Source of the DNA: Streptomyces sp. ISL-43
GTDB lineage: Bacteria > Actinomycetota > Actinomycetes > Streptomycetales > Streptomycetaceae
Direction of reading: 5' to 3'
Length of the DNA stretch: 64,000 bases
NCBI RefSeq assembly: GCF_018614195.1
Contig: NZ_JAGGOT010000059.1
Coordinates: 101,086 to 165,085, forward strand
Shown: one piece after another, positions 8,115 to 17,278 of the stretch
Position numbering within the stretch: position 1 is the stretch's first letter
Layout of the letters: each line of letters starts with the position of its first letter
Notes under the pieces: model-generated
Told to the model about the DNA's origin: nothing
The model's input: only the letters and a program-made list of their open reading frames with translations
Database searches by the model: none
Translations under genes and position numbers: made by a program

Positions 8115-10205
8115 TTACGGGCAGCGGGTGACGGTGTCACCCGGGTCGGTGGTGCACGTGTCGGTGCCGGGGCCGCCATTGGCCGTATCGTTGCCGGAGA
8201 CCGCGTCGACGGTGTCGAGCGAGTCGCTTCCGGGGCCCCCGGTCAGCGTGTCCGACCCGCTACCACCGATCAGAGTGTCGTTTCCGGCTCCGCCGTTGAC
8301 GCTGTCGTTGCCGGGACCTGCGTAGACGGTGTCGTCGCCGCCGTGCGCCCTGACGGTGTCGTCGCCGCCGAGGGCGCAGATCACATCGCGACCTCCCGTG
8401 CCGCTGAGACGGTCGACGCGGCTGGTGCCGACGATCGTGCAGCCATGGGCGTTGTCCACAGTCGTGGTCACGGTGGCGGTGTTGTTGGCCAAGATGGGGT
8501 CGTCCGCGGAGCTCACGGTGGCGGTGTTGGTGAGCGTGCCGGTCGCCGTGGGCTCGACGACCACGGTGACCGTGGCCTCGGCGCCGGGGGCGAGAGTGTC
8601 CAGGACACATGTGGCGGTGGTGGCGGAAGTGTCGGGGCAGGTGCCCTCACTGGGCTCCGCCGAGACCACTTCACCGGGTCCGTCGAGGATGTCCTGCACT
8701 GTGATCTGGGTGGCGGCCATGGTGCTGTTGTTGGTCACGGTCAAGGTGTAGGAGACCGTGTCGCCCAGGCTGACGGTGTCCGGACCGGTCTTGGCGACCG
8801 ACAGGTCCGGGTGGCCGAAGTCGGTGGTCACCTTGCCATCGGAGTCGAAGCTGGCGTCCAGACTCCCGTCGGTGTTGTAGCGGGCCAGCGCGAAGTTGCC
8901 GGTGTCGCCTGCGCGGCCGACGGCGACGATCTTGGCATCCGCTTGCACCGCCACCCCCCAGGCCCCGTCGTTGTTCGTCATGAAGAGTGTGGTCACCTTG
9001 CCGTCGGTGTCGAAGCCGGTGTCCAGGCTCCCGTCGGTGTTGTAGCGGGCCAGGGCGAAGCCCTGGAAGAGGGCGCTGCCGGCGGCAACGATCCTGCCGT
9101 CGGCCTGCAGTGCCACCCCGCGCGCCAGGTCGATGCCGTTGGTGAAGTCGGTGGTCACCTTGCCGTCGGTGTCGAAGGTGGGGTCGAGGCTGCCGTTGGT
9201 GTTGTAACGGGCCAATGCGAAGCGACTGCCGGTGTTGCTGTTACTGGAGTTGGCGTGGCCGGCGGCGACGATTTTGCCGTCGGTCTGTACCGCCACTCCG
9301 AACGCCGTGTCGAAGCTGGAGAATTGGAAGCTGCCGAAGTCGGTGAAGAGTTTGCCGTTTCCATCGGGACCGAAGCTGGTGTCCAGGCTGCCGTCGGGGT
9401 TGTAGCGCATCAACACGAAGTCGACGCTGAGCCAACCGGTGCCGGCGGCGATGATCTTGCCGTCCGCCTGCACCGCCACCGCATGGGCCTCGTCCCCATA
9501 GCCGCTGTTGAAGTCGGTGGTCACCCTGCCGTCGGTGTCGAAGGTGGTGTCGAGGCTGCCGTTGGTGTTGTAGCGGGCCAGCGCGAAGTCGCCGCCGCCC
9601 GAGCTGGTGCGGCCGACGGCGACGATCTTTCCGTCGGGCTGTACTGCCACCCCGTTCGCCGATTCGAATTGGCCGCTGAAGTCGGTGGTCACCCTGCCGT
9701 CGGTGTCGAAGATGCTGTCGAGGTCGCCGTTGGTGTTGTAGCGGGCCAGCGCGAAGTCGCCGCCGCCCGAGCCGGTGCGGCCGACAGCGACGATCTTTCC
9801 GTCGGGCTGTACCGCCACCCCGTTCGCCGATTCGAATTGGCTGCCGAAGTCGGTGGTCACCCTGCCGCCGGGGCCGAACGTGCTGTCGAGGCTGCCGTCG
9901 GGGTTGTAGCGGGTCAGCGCGAAGTCGCCGCCAGAGTGCCCGGCGGCGATGGTCTTCCCGTCGGGCTGTACCGCCACCGCGAAGGCCTCGTCATTGATGT
10001 GAGAGAAGATGGCCGCGTTGTTCCCGGTGCCGAAGCTCAGGTTCCCGTCGGCGGCCGCGGCCAGCGTGGTCCCGGGCAGGGACAGGGCAAGAGCCAGACC
10101 GGCGGCCACCGCCAACGACCGGCCGGCACGCACCAGGCGCCGCCCCGCCGCGGCACTGCCGAAGGCCCTTCGCACACCACACACCACTACGGACATCCAG
10201 TCCAC
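8115..10205 (-). CDS. Large secreted delta-60 repeat / DUF11 / RTX calcium-binding protein
   Basis: The 696-residue product starts at GTG 10205 (ATG 10196 is an alternative). A long signal peptide (RSLAVAAGLALALSLPG) ends near residue 50. Seven delta-60 repeats follow, each with an AVQPDGKIVAVG-type strand, an FALARYN strand and a VTTDF ending. Next is a DUF11 domain (DLSVAKTGPDTVSLGDTVSY). The end carries RTX nonapeptides (GGDDTVRAH, GAGNDTLIGG, GGPGSDSLD) expected to bind calcium outside the cell. No catalytic domain or cell-wall anchor is visible, so a secreted propeller-like structural or adhesive role is most likely. The gene lies between two pieces of a broken kinase. A 90-bp tandem duplication sits upstream of its start. 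Confidence 0.85.
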   Translation of the reverse strand: MDWMSVVVCGVRRAFGSAAAGRRLVRAGRSLAVAAGLALALSLPGTTLAAAADGNLSFGTGNNAAIFSHINDEAFAVAVQPDGKTIAAGHSGGDFALTRYNPDGSLDSTFGPGGRVTTDFGSQFESANGVAVQPDGKIVAVGRTGSGGGDFALARYNTNGDLDSIFDTDGRVTTDFSGQFESANGVAVQPDGKIVAVGRTSSGGGDFALARYNTNGSLDTTFDTDGRVTTDFNSGYGDEAHAVAVQADGKIIAAGTGWLSVDFVLMRYNPDGSLDTSFGPDGNGKLFTDFGSFQFSSFDTAFGVAVQTDGKIVAAGHANSSNSNTGSRFALARYNTNGSLDPTFDTDGKVTTDFTNGIDLARGVALQADGRIVAAGSALFQGFALARYNTDGSLDTGFDTDGKVTTLFMTNNDGAWGVAVQADAKIVAVGRAGDTGNFALARYNTDGSLDASFDSDGKVTTDFGHPDLSVAKTGPDTVSLGDTVSYTLTVTNNSTMAATQITVQDILDGPGEVVSAEPSEGTCPDTSATTATCVLDTLAPGAEATVTVVVEPTATGTLTNTATVSSADDPILANNTATVTTTVDNAHGCTIVGTSRVDRLSGTGGRDVICALGGDDTVRAHGGDDTVYAGPGNDSVNGGAGNDTLIGGSGSDTLTGGPGSDSLDTVDAVSGNDTANGGPGTDTCTTDPGDTVTRCP

Positions 10206-10298
10206 CCAGCCTCTCGTCGTCCGCGCAGCCCGTTGCCGGCTGAGTGACCGTCATGGCGAAGTCCCCTCACGGGGCACCTCGCGCACCCGCCCACTCCG

Positions 10299-10479
10299 GG
10301 CCCGGACAACCAGTTCCGGAGCGCCGAGCCAGCCACAGCTTCCGACCAGCCGTTCGCATCGATGCCTCACGGCGGGCGGACCAGCGCCTGGCCCGGACAA
10401 CCAGTTCCGGAGCGCCGAGCCAGCCACAGCTTCCGACCAGCCGTTCGCATCGATGCCTCACGGCGGGCGGACCAGCGCC
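10299..10479. repeat. Tandem duplication of a 90-bp unit upstream of the delta-60 gene
   Basis: The stretch 10299-10388 is repeated exactly at 10390-10479, one base apart. Each copy contains CCAGTTCCGGAGCGCCGAGC near its start and GCATCGATGCCTCACGGCGG near its end. The copies are identical, which suggests a recent duplication. They lie about 95 to 275 bp upstream of the GTG at 10205, where a promoter or leader would be expected. Confidence 0.9.
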
Positions 10480-11064
10480 GACTGGGCGACAGGATCCATC
10501 CTCACGAGTGATGTGCCGCGTTTGGTTGTCACTGGGGTGCCGCGGTTGCGATTTCTCGGTTCGGCGAAGGTGAATGCGGTGTCAGTGGCGAGATTCCGCG
10601 ACGTTGAGTGGAGGTGCTGGTCACTGGGCCGGAGGCGGTCTTGTGGTGTTGGTTTTTCACGGGAGCTGATGGCGCATGCCGAGGCGATGTGGGGAGGCGG
10701 CGGCGGTGACACCGACACCGACGCCGACGCATCGGCCGATCGTTTGGGAGCTCGAAGGGCTGTGTACCGAGGTGCATGGCTTCTGCACGGAGCGCGGCTT
10801 CCGAGGGGGCCCGGACACCTACTTCAGGAGCTCCGCATGTCTGTTGCGCGTACGGCTGAACGGGCTCTTGGATGATTTTGTCAGCACCGCCAAGCAGGGT
10901 CTCCTGGAAGGCTGACGCCTGTACCGGACGGCGATCGGAGGGCAGGGTGACAGCCAATCCCGAGAGCTGGGCAGCTTGCTCACCCCTTGGCCGTGAGGTG
11001 GTCGATGCGGCGTTCGTCCCAGTGCTTCCACGCGGTTGAGGTCAGTAGGACGCACGCGGTAGTT
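10480..11064. other. No supported gene
   Basis: A plus-strand frame at 10676-10915 has one coding-like stretch (IVWELEGLCTEVHGFCTERG) but no ribosome site or family match. It may be a remnant. I see nothing else. Confidence 0.4.
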
Positions 11065-11226
11065 CCGGCAGGGCTCCTTTCCCTGGTGGAGGGGTGCTTG
11101 GCCAAGGAGCCGGGCCGGCGCCCGACCGCCGAGGAGGTGCTGGCGCGGGTCGGCGCCACAGGGGAGGAGTGGAGCGGGGCTGTCCGGCTCCTGATGTGGG
11201 GTTCGCGGCCCATTTCCACCACCTGA
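11065..11226 (+). pseudogene. Ser/Thr kinase C-lobe remnant
   Basis: The plus strand reads PAGLLSLVEGCLAKEPGRRP followed by TAEEVLARVGATGEEW and a stop. CLAKEPGRRPT is the subdomain XI signature of bacterial Hanks kinases (family form CL-DP--RPT). It is on the same strand as the activation-segment fragment 3.7 kb upstream and probably belonged to the same gene. A strong terminator hairpin follows 12 bases after the stop, as expected for an original gene end. Confidence 0.6.
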
Positions 11227-11237
11227 TCACCACGAAA

Positions 11238-11280
11238 CCCCGGCAGCGTGCTCCGCCTGCGAACCGGCACGCTGCCGGGG
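11238..11280 (+). terminator. Strong intrinsic hairpin
   Basis: A perfect 14-bp stem CCCCGGCAGCGTGC with its complement encloses a 15-base loop, directly after the kinase remnant. Confidence 0.75.
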
Positions 11281-11609
11281 TGCTCTTACCGTCGTCGCTC
11301 GCCCGCGACGATCCCGACCTTCCCCCGATCCACGGCCTCGGCCGGCCGGTCAGCATGGCCAGGCCGTCCTACTGTTTGCGGCGCATCCGGGCACCTGCCC
11401 CCGGACGGCCTCCGGCTGGGAAACGCCCCAACTGAGCACGCACGGGGGCTGTCCGTCCGGGAAGCGTTCTGTCGCGTTGGCGGTGGGGTGCCGCCCTGAG
11501 CGCGGCCGACCGACCCGCTCCTGCTCCCGTTCTTGATGCGTCGTACAACCATCGGCGCAGCCGGCGAGTCTTGTACCGCGATAAGAACATTTTCCAGGGG
11601 GTTTTGTCT

Positions 11610-12764
11610 GTGAAGTTGTCCCGGATCGCCGCGGCGGTCACCACTGCTGCTCTGGCTCCCGTCGTCCTCATCGCGTCACCGGCCTTCGCCGCCGGCCAGG
11701 CCGCTACGCCCACCAATCCGACGGCTCCGACCGCACCCGACCAGGCGGCCACTGACCAGGCCGACGAGGATCAGGCGGAGCAGGATCGCAAGACCATCCT
11801 CGCGATCATCGCCGACCCGATGGCCAGCGAGTACATGAAGGAAGCCGGCCGCAAGGCCATAGCCGACGGCCCCGCGGCCATGCGCAAGTTCATCGAGACC
11901 GACCAGCACAAGATCCGCCTCGACGACTACAGGGTGCTGATCACCCGTCTCCTGAACGGTGCCGGCCCCGGCCTGAAGGAAGGCATCAACAAGCTGTTCC
12001 AGAGCGACAGGGTGACTCTGGAGCAGCTGCGCCACTTCTACGAGGTCACTCAGCACGAGCTGCGCGACGACGACAACAAGGTCGACATCTCCAGGCTGAT
12101 CGCCCATGGCGGCCCCGGCATGAGGGAAGCGGGCAAGAAGGCCCTCAAGGGCACTCCCGCCGACCGCATCGCCTTCCTGGCGACGGGACGGTACCTAGCG
12201 CAGGCCTCCGACGACCGGGTCGAGCTCTCCCGCATCGACGAAGGCTGGGACGGCCCCATCCTGAGCGAGGCGATCAGCAAGATCCTGGGCGGTTCCCCGA
12301 CCCCGGCCGAGCTGCGCCGTTTCCTCGAGGTGACCCAGTACGAGCTGCGCGACCAGGACAACCGTGTCGCGATCGCGAGGATCATCGATGGTGGGGGACC
12401 GGAACTGGTCAAGGCCGGCCGCGCCGCGCTGGCGGGCACTGCCGCCGACCGCAGCGAGTTCCTGAAGACGGGACAGCACGAGGCGCGCGCCAAGGACAAG
12501 AAGACCCAGCAGGAGAAGGACAAGAACAAGGACCAGCAGGACCAGAACAACCCCGGCACCGGTTCGGGCTCTGGCACCGGCACGGGCTCCGGGACCAGCA
12601 CGGGTAACACCGCCGTCACCCCCCAGGGCGGTAGCGGTTCCTCCCTCGCCGCAACCGGCGCGGGTGACTCGGCTTTGATCGCGGGCGGTGCGGGCACCGC
12701 ACTCGTCGCCGGCGCAGGCCTCTTGCTCGCCGCGCGGATGCGCCGCGCCGCCTCCGCAAGCTGA
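11610..12764 (+). CDS. ALF-repeat surface protein with LAXTG sorting signal
   Basis: The start GTG (KLSRIAAAVTTAALAPVVL) follows AGGGGG. A signal peptide with cleavage near AFAAG leads to a helical region of four ALF-type repeats of about 65 residues (KEAGRKAIADGPAAMRKFIE, REAGKKALKGTPADRIAFLA, VKAGRAALAGTAADRSEFLK and a variant). Each ends in an arm such as LEVTQYELRDQDNRVAI. After a charged KDK-rich and Gly/Ser/Thr linker comes LAATG (residues 346-350), a hydrophobic helix and RMRRAA. This is the sorting signal recognised by class E sortases in Streptomyces (LAXTG), so covalent cell-wall anchoring is likely. The role of ALF repeats is unknown. No sortase gene is in the window. Confidence 0.85.
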   Translation: MKLSRIAAAVTTAALAPVVLIASPAFAAGQAATPTNPTAPTAPDQAATDQADEDQAEQDRKTILAIIADPMASEYMKEAGRKAIADGPAAMRKFIETDQHKIRLDDYRVLITRLLNGAGPGLKEGINKLFQSDRVTLEQLRHFYEVTQHELRDDDNKVDISRLIAHGGPGMREAGKKALKGTPADRIAFLATGRYLAQASDDRVELSRIDEGWDGPILSEAISKILGGSPTPAELRRFLEVTQYELRDQDNRVAIARIIDGGGPELVKAGRAALAGTAADRSEFLKTGQHEARAKDKKTQQEKDKNKDQQDQNNPGTGSGSGTGTGSGTSTGNTAVTPQGGSGSSLAATGAGDSALIAGGAGTALVAGAGLLLAARMRRAASAS

Positions 12765-12787
12765 CTGGGCCACGCACCAGCCGTCGG

Positions 12788-12814
12788 GGCCGGCCGCGGT
12801 CGCCGCGGCCGGCC
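12788..12814 (+). terminator. Hairpin after ALF-repeat gene
   Basis: GGCCGGCCGCGG and its exact complement form a 12-bp stem with a TCG loop, 24 bases after the stop codon. Confidence 0.75.
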
Positions 12815-13247
12815 TCGCCGCGTCGTGCGGCAGGACCGGGTCCCGTGTTCGCGCGACGCGTGCCGCCTGTGCCGGCCGGGCGGCGGCTCGCGTTGCGGCC
12901 GCGACAGTGGCGGTGCTGGGGTGGCGGCGATCCTGGTGGGGACTCCTTCATCGGGACGTGCGGCACCTGCCGGCAAGGCCAGACGCAGGCGGCCGGCCGA
13001 TTCGTGTCCCGTGCGGGTCGCCCGGACGGGAGACCCGCACAGCAGGGCGGCGTTCGCCCGCCAAGGAACGGGGGGCGGTCCGAAGGCTGCCCCGATGCGC
13101 GGGCCCGCTCCTGCAGCCGACAGCGGACGCGTTGGAACGTGAGGTGTTCACGGGGCGTGCCGACGTCGGCACGCGGCCCAACCACCCAGCCCGATAGTTG
13201 CCGAGGGGTGCTGGATCCGGTTTCGACGTTGTCGTCGGACTGCTTGG
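12815..13247. other. No supported gene
   Basis: I find no frame with a ribosome site, family match or convincing codon pattern. The region separates two convergent genes. Confidence 0.5.
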
Positions 13248-14798
13248 TCAGCCACCCGTAATGCTGCCGATAGGGGTCCAGCCGTTCGGACCGGAGGGGT
13301 CGCCTCCGTTGAACAGGTAGGCGCTGAAGCCGTCGTTCGCTCCGGCGAGGAGATAGTCGGCGTGGGTGTCGTCGTCGAAGTCGACCAGGTGGACCCGGTT
13401 GTGGTCGGTGGTCACACCGGTGGCGGTCTGCCCGAGGAACTGCCAGCCGCCGTGCCCGTCTCCTCCGCGGTTGAGGTAGGTGGTGAGGGCGCCGCTGGGG
13501 CTGATGGCCGTGTAGTCGGCGCGGCCGTCGCCGTCGTAGTCCGCGAGGCGTACGCGGCTGCGGTCGGTGGTGGTGCCGGTGGCTACCTGGCCGCGGTTGT
13601 ACCAGCCCCCCGCGCCGGCCGGATCGCCGCCGCGGTTGAGGTGGACGCTCAGGGCGCCGTTGTCGGCGATCGTGGTGTAGTCGGCGCGGCCGTCGCCGTC
13701 GAAGTCGGCGAGGCGGACCTGGTCGTGACGGGTGGTGGTGCCCCAGGCGACTTTGCCGAGGTTCTTCCACCCGCCGCCGGTGTCGCCGCCGAGGTTGAGG
13801 TGGACGTTGACGCCACCGTCGGGGCTGATGAGCCAGTAGTCGGCGCGGCCGTCGCCGTCGAAGTCGGCGAAGCGTACCCGGGTGCGGTCGGTGGTGAGCC
13901 CGGTGGCGACGCGGCCGAGTTCCTGCCAGCCGCCGCCGGTGTCGCCGCCGTGGTTGAGCCAGGCCTTGACTTCGCCGGAATCGGCGATGGTGAGACGATC
14001 GGGGCGGCCGTCGCCGTCGAAGTCGGCCCACCGCACGGCACCTGCGCCGCCGGCCTCGCTGCCGACCCGCGGCGCGCGTGGCCGTACGGCCCAGCCGTCG
14101 GTGACGGCCTGTTCCAGTCCTTCATGGTAGGCCTGGGCAATCTTGCGGTAGCCCGCGTCATTGGGGTGGAGCTGGTCGGGCAGCTCCGCCGCAGCGTCCA
14201 GGCGGGGCGGCTCGACGTAACGGAACCGCTCGCCGCGGTCGCGCCTGGCGGATTCCTGGCCTTGTATGACGGCGTTGAAGTCCCGGGTCTGCTGTTCGAG
14301 CCCGGGAGTGTCGGTGAGCAGGCCCTGGACGATGACGGCCACACCTGGCCGGTTCGCCTGGATCGTGTCGACGAGGGCGGACAACTTGCCCGCGGTCTGG
14401 ACCGGGTCGGCGTTGTGCCATTTCAGGTCATTGATCCCGATGTGGAGCAGGACGACGTCCGGGTCTGCCGCGGTCTGCCACTGGTTGATACCGGATCGGA
14501 TCCCGTCGATGGTCCATCCGCTGTGGCCCTCGTTGTCCGGGTCCCCGACGCTGCCGAAGGAGCCGGAACCGACGAAGTCGGCCGTATAACGGGACTGGCC
14601 GGCCATCAGCTCCCACAGACGGGACCGGTAGCCGGCTCCGCCGGAGCTTCCCTCGCCCGCGGTGATCGAGTCTCCGAGCGGCATGACCCTGACGAGAGGC
14701 GGCGCCGGTTGTGGCGCCGCGGCGGCTGCGGTGGCGTTGAGCCCGAATATCCCGAGGGCTGCGAGCAGGGTGATGCTCAGGGAAGTGGTGCGCTGCAT
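13248..14798 (-). CDS. Secreted SGNH/GDSL hydrolase with FG-GAP repeats
   Basis: The 516-residue protein has a signal peptide (SLSITLLAALGIFGLNATAA, cleavage near AAAAPQ). The SGNH domain spans about residues 33-235. Block I is MPLGDSITAGEG (Ser44), block III is GIND (121-124), and block V DQLHPNDAGY supplies Asp208 and His211. The C-terminal half carries five FG-GAP/VCBS units (RWADFDGDGRPDRLTIAD and relatives), each with a DxDGDGxxD calcium loop, expected to fold into a propeller. The enzyme should be an extracellular esterase or acetylhydrolase; the substrate is not evident, and the propeller may bind a polymer or surface. It is transcribed alone. Confidence 0.9.
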   Translation of the reverse strand: MQRTTSLSITLLAALGIFGLNATAAAAAPQPAPPLVRVMPLGDSITAGEGSSGGAGYRSRLWELMAGQSRYTADFVGSGSFGSVGDPDNEGHSGWTIDGIRSGINQWQTAADPDVVLLHIGINDLKWHNADPVQTAGKLSALVDTIQANRPGVAVIVQGLLTDTPGLEQQTRDFNAVIQGQESARRDRGERFRYVEPPRLDAAAELPDQLHPNDAGYRKIAQAYHEGLEQAVTDGWAVRPRAPRVGSEAGGAGAVRWADFDGDGRPDRLTIADSGEVKAWLNHGGDTGGGWQELGRVATGLTTDRTRVRFADFDGDGRADYWLISPDGGVNVHLNLGGDTGGGWKNLGKVAWGTTTRHDQVRLADFDGDGRADYTTIADNGALSVHLNRGGDPAGAGGWYNRGQVATGTTTDRSRVRLADYDGDGRADYTAISPSGALTTYLNRGGDGHGGWQFLGQTATGVTTDHNRVHLVDFDDDTHADYLLAGANDGFSAYLFNGGDPSGPNGWTPIGSITGG

Positions 14799-15069
14799 CA
14801 GGTGTTCTGAGTCCTTCGTGTCACGGGCCGGGCGGGGGAGCCGGTCAGGCGCCGGCGCGCGGCCGGGCGGAGTTGTCGGGCGGATGGAGCGGCGGTTGCT
14901 TCGCCGCAGAGTCCACGAACATCCGCCCGCCCGTCATCCTTGAGGGATGGCCGGTCGGGCGGACGCGCTATCAGACCGGCGAAGCGGTGCCCTCATTCTG
15001 ACGCGGAAGCCACACGCGGGGCAGAGCGGGGTAGCTGGGACCGGTACTGGAACGACTTCGGAGGTGGCC

Positions 15070-15350
15070 GTGCCCGAACTGTGGGCCGGAACGGACGCAG
15101 GCAAGGCCGAGCATCACTGCACGGTGATCGACGCCGACGGTAAACCGAGGTCGTCCCAGCGGGTGGCCAACGGACCCGACGAACCCCTTCGTCATCGCCG
15201 ACCAGGCCCGGATGCGCAGCGACCTACAGCCGATGCACCGCGGCGACGACATCGCCGTGGACCTGAGAATCCTCACGTCGCGCCGCCTGGACCTGGCCGC
15301 AGACCGCACCAGGGCGATCAACCCGATGCGGGCCCGGCCCGACACCCGAC
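15070..15350 (+). mobile_element. IS110-family transposase remnant, internally deleted
   Basis: From GTG 15070 the frame reads VPELWAGTDAGKAEHHCTVI, the RuvC-like N-terminus of IS110 transposases including its first Asp. It is followed by DADGKPRSSQRVANGPDEP. In a shifted frame FVIADQARMRSDLQPMHRGD continues to LRILTSRRLDLAADRTRAIN. About 60-70 residues between the blocks and the whole C-terminal half are missing. The element is inactive. Confidence 0.75.
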
Positions 15351-15535
15351 GCCCGCCACCACGCCTCGGCGTGGAGGCGGTCGCGGGTGTTCGCCACAGC
15401 GCACCCGCCCCGACGGGGGCGAGCGCGCTGTGGCGGACCCAGGGTGGCGTAGCCCGAACGGCTGGAACGGGGGTCGGTACGGCAAGGGTCGGTACGGGCG
15501 GGGCCGGTCGGTGCGGCGCCGGAGTGACCTCCCCG

Positions 15536-16549
15536 TCAGCTGCAGCCCGGTCCGGTGGGCGGGCCGGCGCAGATGTTGTGCCCGGGTCCGCCGTTGTTGA
15601 CGTTGGTGCCCGGTCCGCCGTCGAGGACGTCGTTGCCGGGTCCGGCGTCGTTGGTGTCGTTGCCCGCTCCGCCGGACAAGCTGTCGTTGCCGGATCCGCC
15701 GGTGAGGGTGTCGTCGCCGTTGTTGCCGGTGAGGGTGTCGTTGCCGTTGCCGCCTTCGATGCCGTCGTTGCCGTCGTTGCCGTCGTTCCCGGCCAGGCGG
15801 TCGTTGCCGTCGCCGCCGCAGATGAGGTCGTTGCCGCCGAGCCCGTCGACCAGGTCGTTCCCTGCGAGAGCGAAGATCACGTCGTCGTTGGGGGTGCCGG
15901 TCAGGCGGTCGTTGCGGGGGGTGCCCGTGATGGTGGGAGAGGCGGTCGCGCAGGTGACGGCGGGGGGCGGTGGCGTTTCGTAGGTGATGGTCACCTGAGC
16001 CGCCCCCGTGGCGATTCCGGAGCTGCCGCCGGCGGGCACACGGTTCGACCCGCCACCGCCACCACCGGGACCTCTCGTGCCGTCGGGGAAGATGGTGCTG
16101 CAGCCTCCGCCTCCGCCGAACCAGCCGCCGCCGCCTCCACCTCCACCCAGGGCATTGAATTGCTGGCCTCCGCCGCCGGGGCCCCCGAGACCCGCCAAGC
16201 CGAAGTTCCCGTCTGGCAACACTTCCGACGGGCAGGATTCCCCGCCCACGCCGCCGGAGGTCTGTGTCCCGCCGCCACCGCCCTGCCCGCCCTCCGGCCG
16301 GTCGCCACCGTCCTCCCCCGTGTCTCCGGCGTCCCCACCGACGGCCTCGGGGGCCGGAACCACGAGACCACCGCTGCCGCCACCACCACCGGCCGCGACG
16401 ATCAGGCGGGGGTCGGTGCCGGCGGTGCCGGTCAGAGTGCAGCCGGAGTCGGCCGAGCTGCAGGTGCGGACGTCGCTGGAACCACCTCCGGCGCCGCCTC
16501 GGGTTTCAAAGCCGCCGCCGCCCAGGGCGCCAAGGGTGTTCACGTTCAC
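15536..16549 (-). CDS. Glycine-rich RTX calcium-binding protein, 5' end uncertain
   Basis: The readable part (337 residues from 16549) has a very Gly-rich first half (GLGGPGGGGQQFNALGGGGG, WFGGGGGCSTIF) and a C-terminal half of RTX nonapeptides (GGNDLICGGDGNDRLAGNDG, GGSGNDSLSGGAGND). The frame stays open upstream with coding-like PDGGAGGNGATVTGTLPVNS, but a run of six C near 16668 shifts it relative to an upstream QQSTSVAYPPG segment. No signal peptide can be joined to it. Similar Streptomyces proteins begin with a signal peptide and a TFTVPAGVT-like strand, so this gene may be truncated or frameshifted. It ends close to the IS110 remnant. Confidence 0.7.
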   Translation of the reverse strand: MNVNTLGALGGGGFETRGGAGGGSSDVRTCSSADSGCTLTGTAGTDPRLIVAAGGGGGSGGLVVPAPEAVGGDAGDTGEDGGDRPEGGQGGGGGTQTSGGVGGESCPSEVLPDGNFGLAGLGGPGGGGQQFNALGGGGGGGGWFGGGGGCSTIFPDGTRGPGGGGGGSNRVPAGGSSGIATGAAQVTITYETPPPPAVTCATASPTITGTPRNDRLTGTPNDDVIFALAGNDLVDGLGGNDLICGGDGNDRLAGNDGNDGNDGIEGGNGNDTLTGNNGDDTLTGGSGNDSLSGGAGNDTNDAGPGNDVLDGGPGTNVNNGGPGHNICAGPPTGPGCS

Positions 16550-16699
16550 GTAGAGGGTGGTGCCGGAGTTTACGGGGAGGGTGCCGGTGACGGTGGCGCC
16601 GTTGCCGCCTGCGCCGCCGTCGGGCTCCGGTGTCCCGCTGCTGCCCGCGGCTCCCGTGGAACCCCGGGGGGTATGCCACGGAGGTCGACTGTTGCACCC

Positions 16700-17278
16700 G
16701 GACCCCTGCCCGGGACCGCCCGACGATCAAGCCACGCAGGCCGATGCGGCCTTCCACGACACACCGCCACCCACGCCGCAATCCACCGGCCGGGCTCAAC
16801 CCGTCCCCGACCGGCCACACGCGCAGCGTCCTTGCGATACCGGCCCCCGTGCCGGGCACGGGTGCGGGCCCGGCGTACCGTCGGAAGGGAGACCACCGCC
16901 GAAGGGAAGCGTCGCGATGTCCGTCATCGCCCCGCACTCTCGGCCCACCTCGGCGCCTTGGACGTACGCCGACTCGTCGGCCTGCCGGCCGAGGTCTCGG
17001 CGCTGCTGGAGGATGCAAGGCCGGACAGGCTGACCGCTGCCCAAGGGCGGGTGCCGGCCGGCCCGTCTGAGGACCGGCAGGTAATGGCGGGAACACGTGA
17101 CGGCCCCTCATCACCTGCCCGGACCGGGACCACTTCGAAGACCGCTCCTTTCAGGGCCGGCACAGCCGCGTCACCTCGGCTGCTGCAGCCCTGTGCGGCG
17201 TTCAGCCCAATGGCCGACGTCAATGTGCCACTGCGCTGGTCGCGGCGCATACGTTGCCGGGGAGAGCAGGAGGTGCTG
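16700..17278. other. No supported gene
   Basis: A plus-strand stretch near 16950-17050 has a coding-like pattern (LGALDVRRLVGLPAEVSALL) without a start or recognised family; it may be a gene remnant. I see nothing else except the possible 5' extension of the RTX gene at its left edge. Confidence 0.4.

Noticed and set aside
8343..10247. Long plus-strand open frame opposite the delta-60 gene
   Set aside because: It is a composition shadow of the repetitive minus-strand gene; it has no start signal and a repetitive low-complexity translation.
10299..10479. CRISPR array
   Set aside because: Only two long direct copies separated by one base, no spacers and no cas genes.
15212..17278. Long plus-strand frame merging into the NTF2-like gene
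   Set aside because: Only the part from the ATG at 17279 with AGGAGG is protein-like; the upstream part is antisense to the RTX gene and low complexity.
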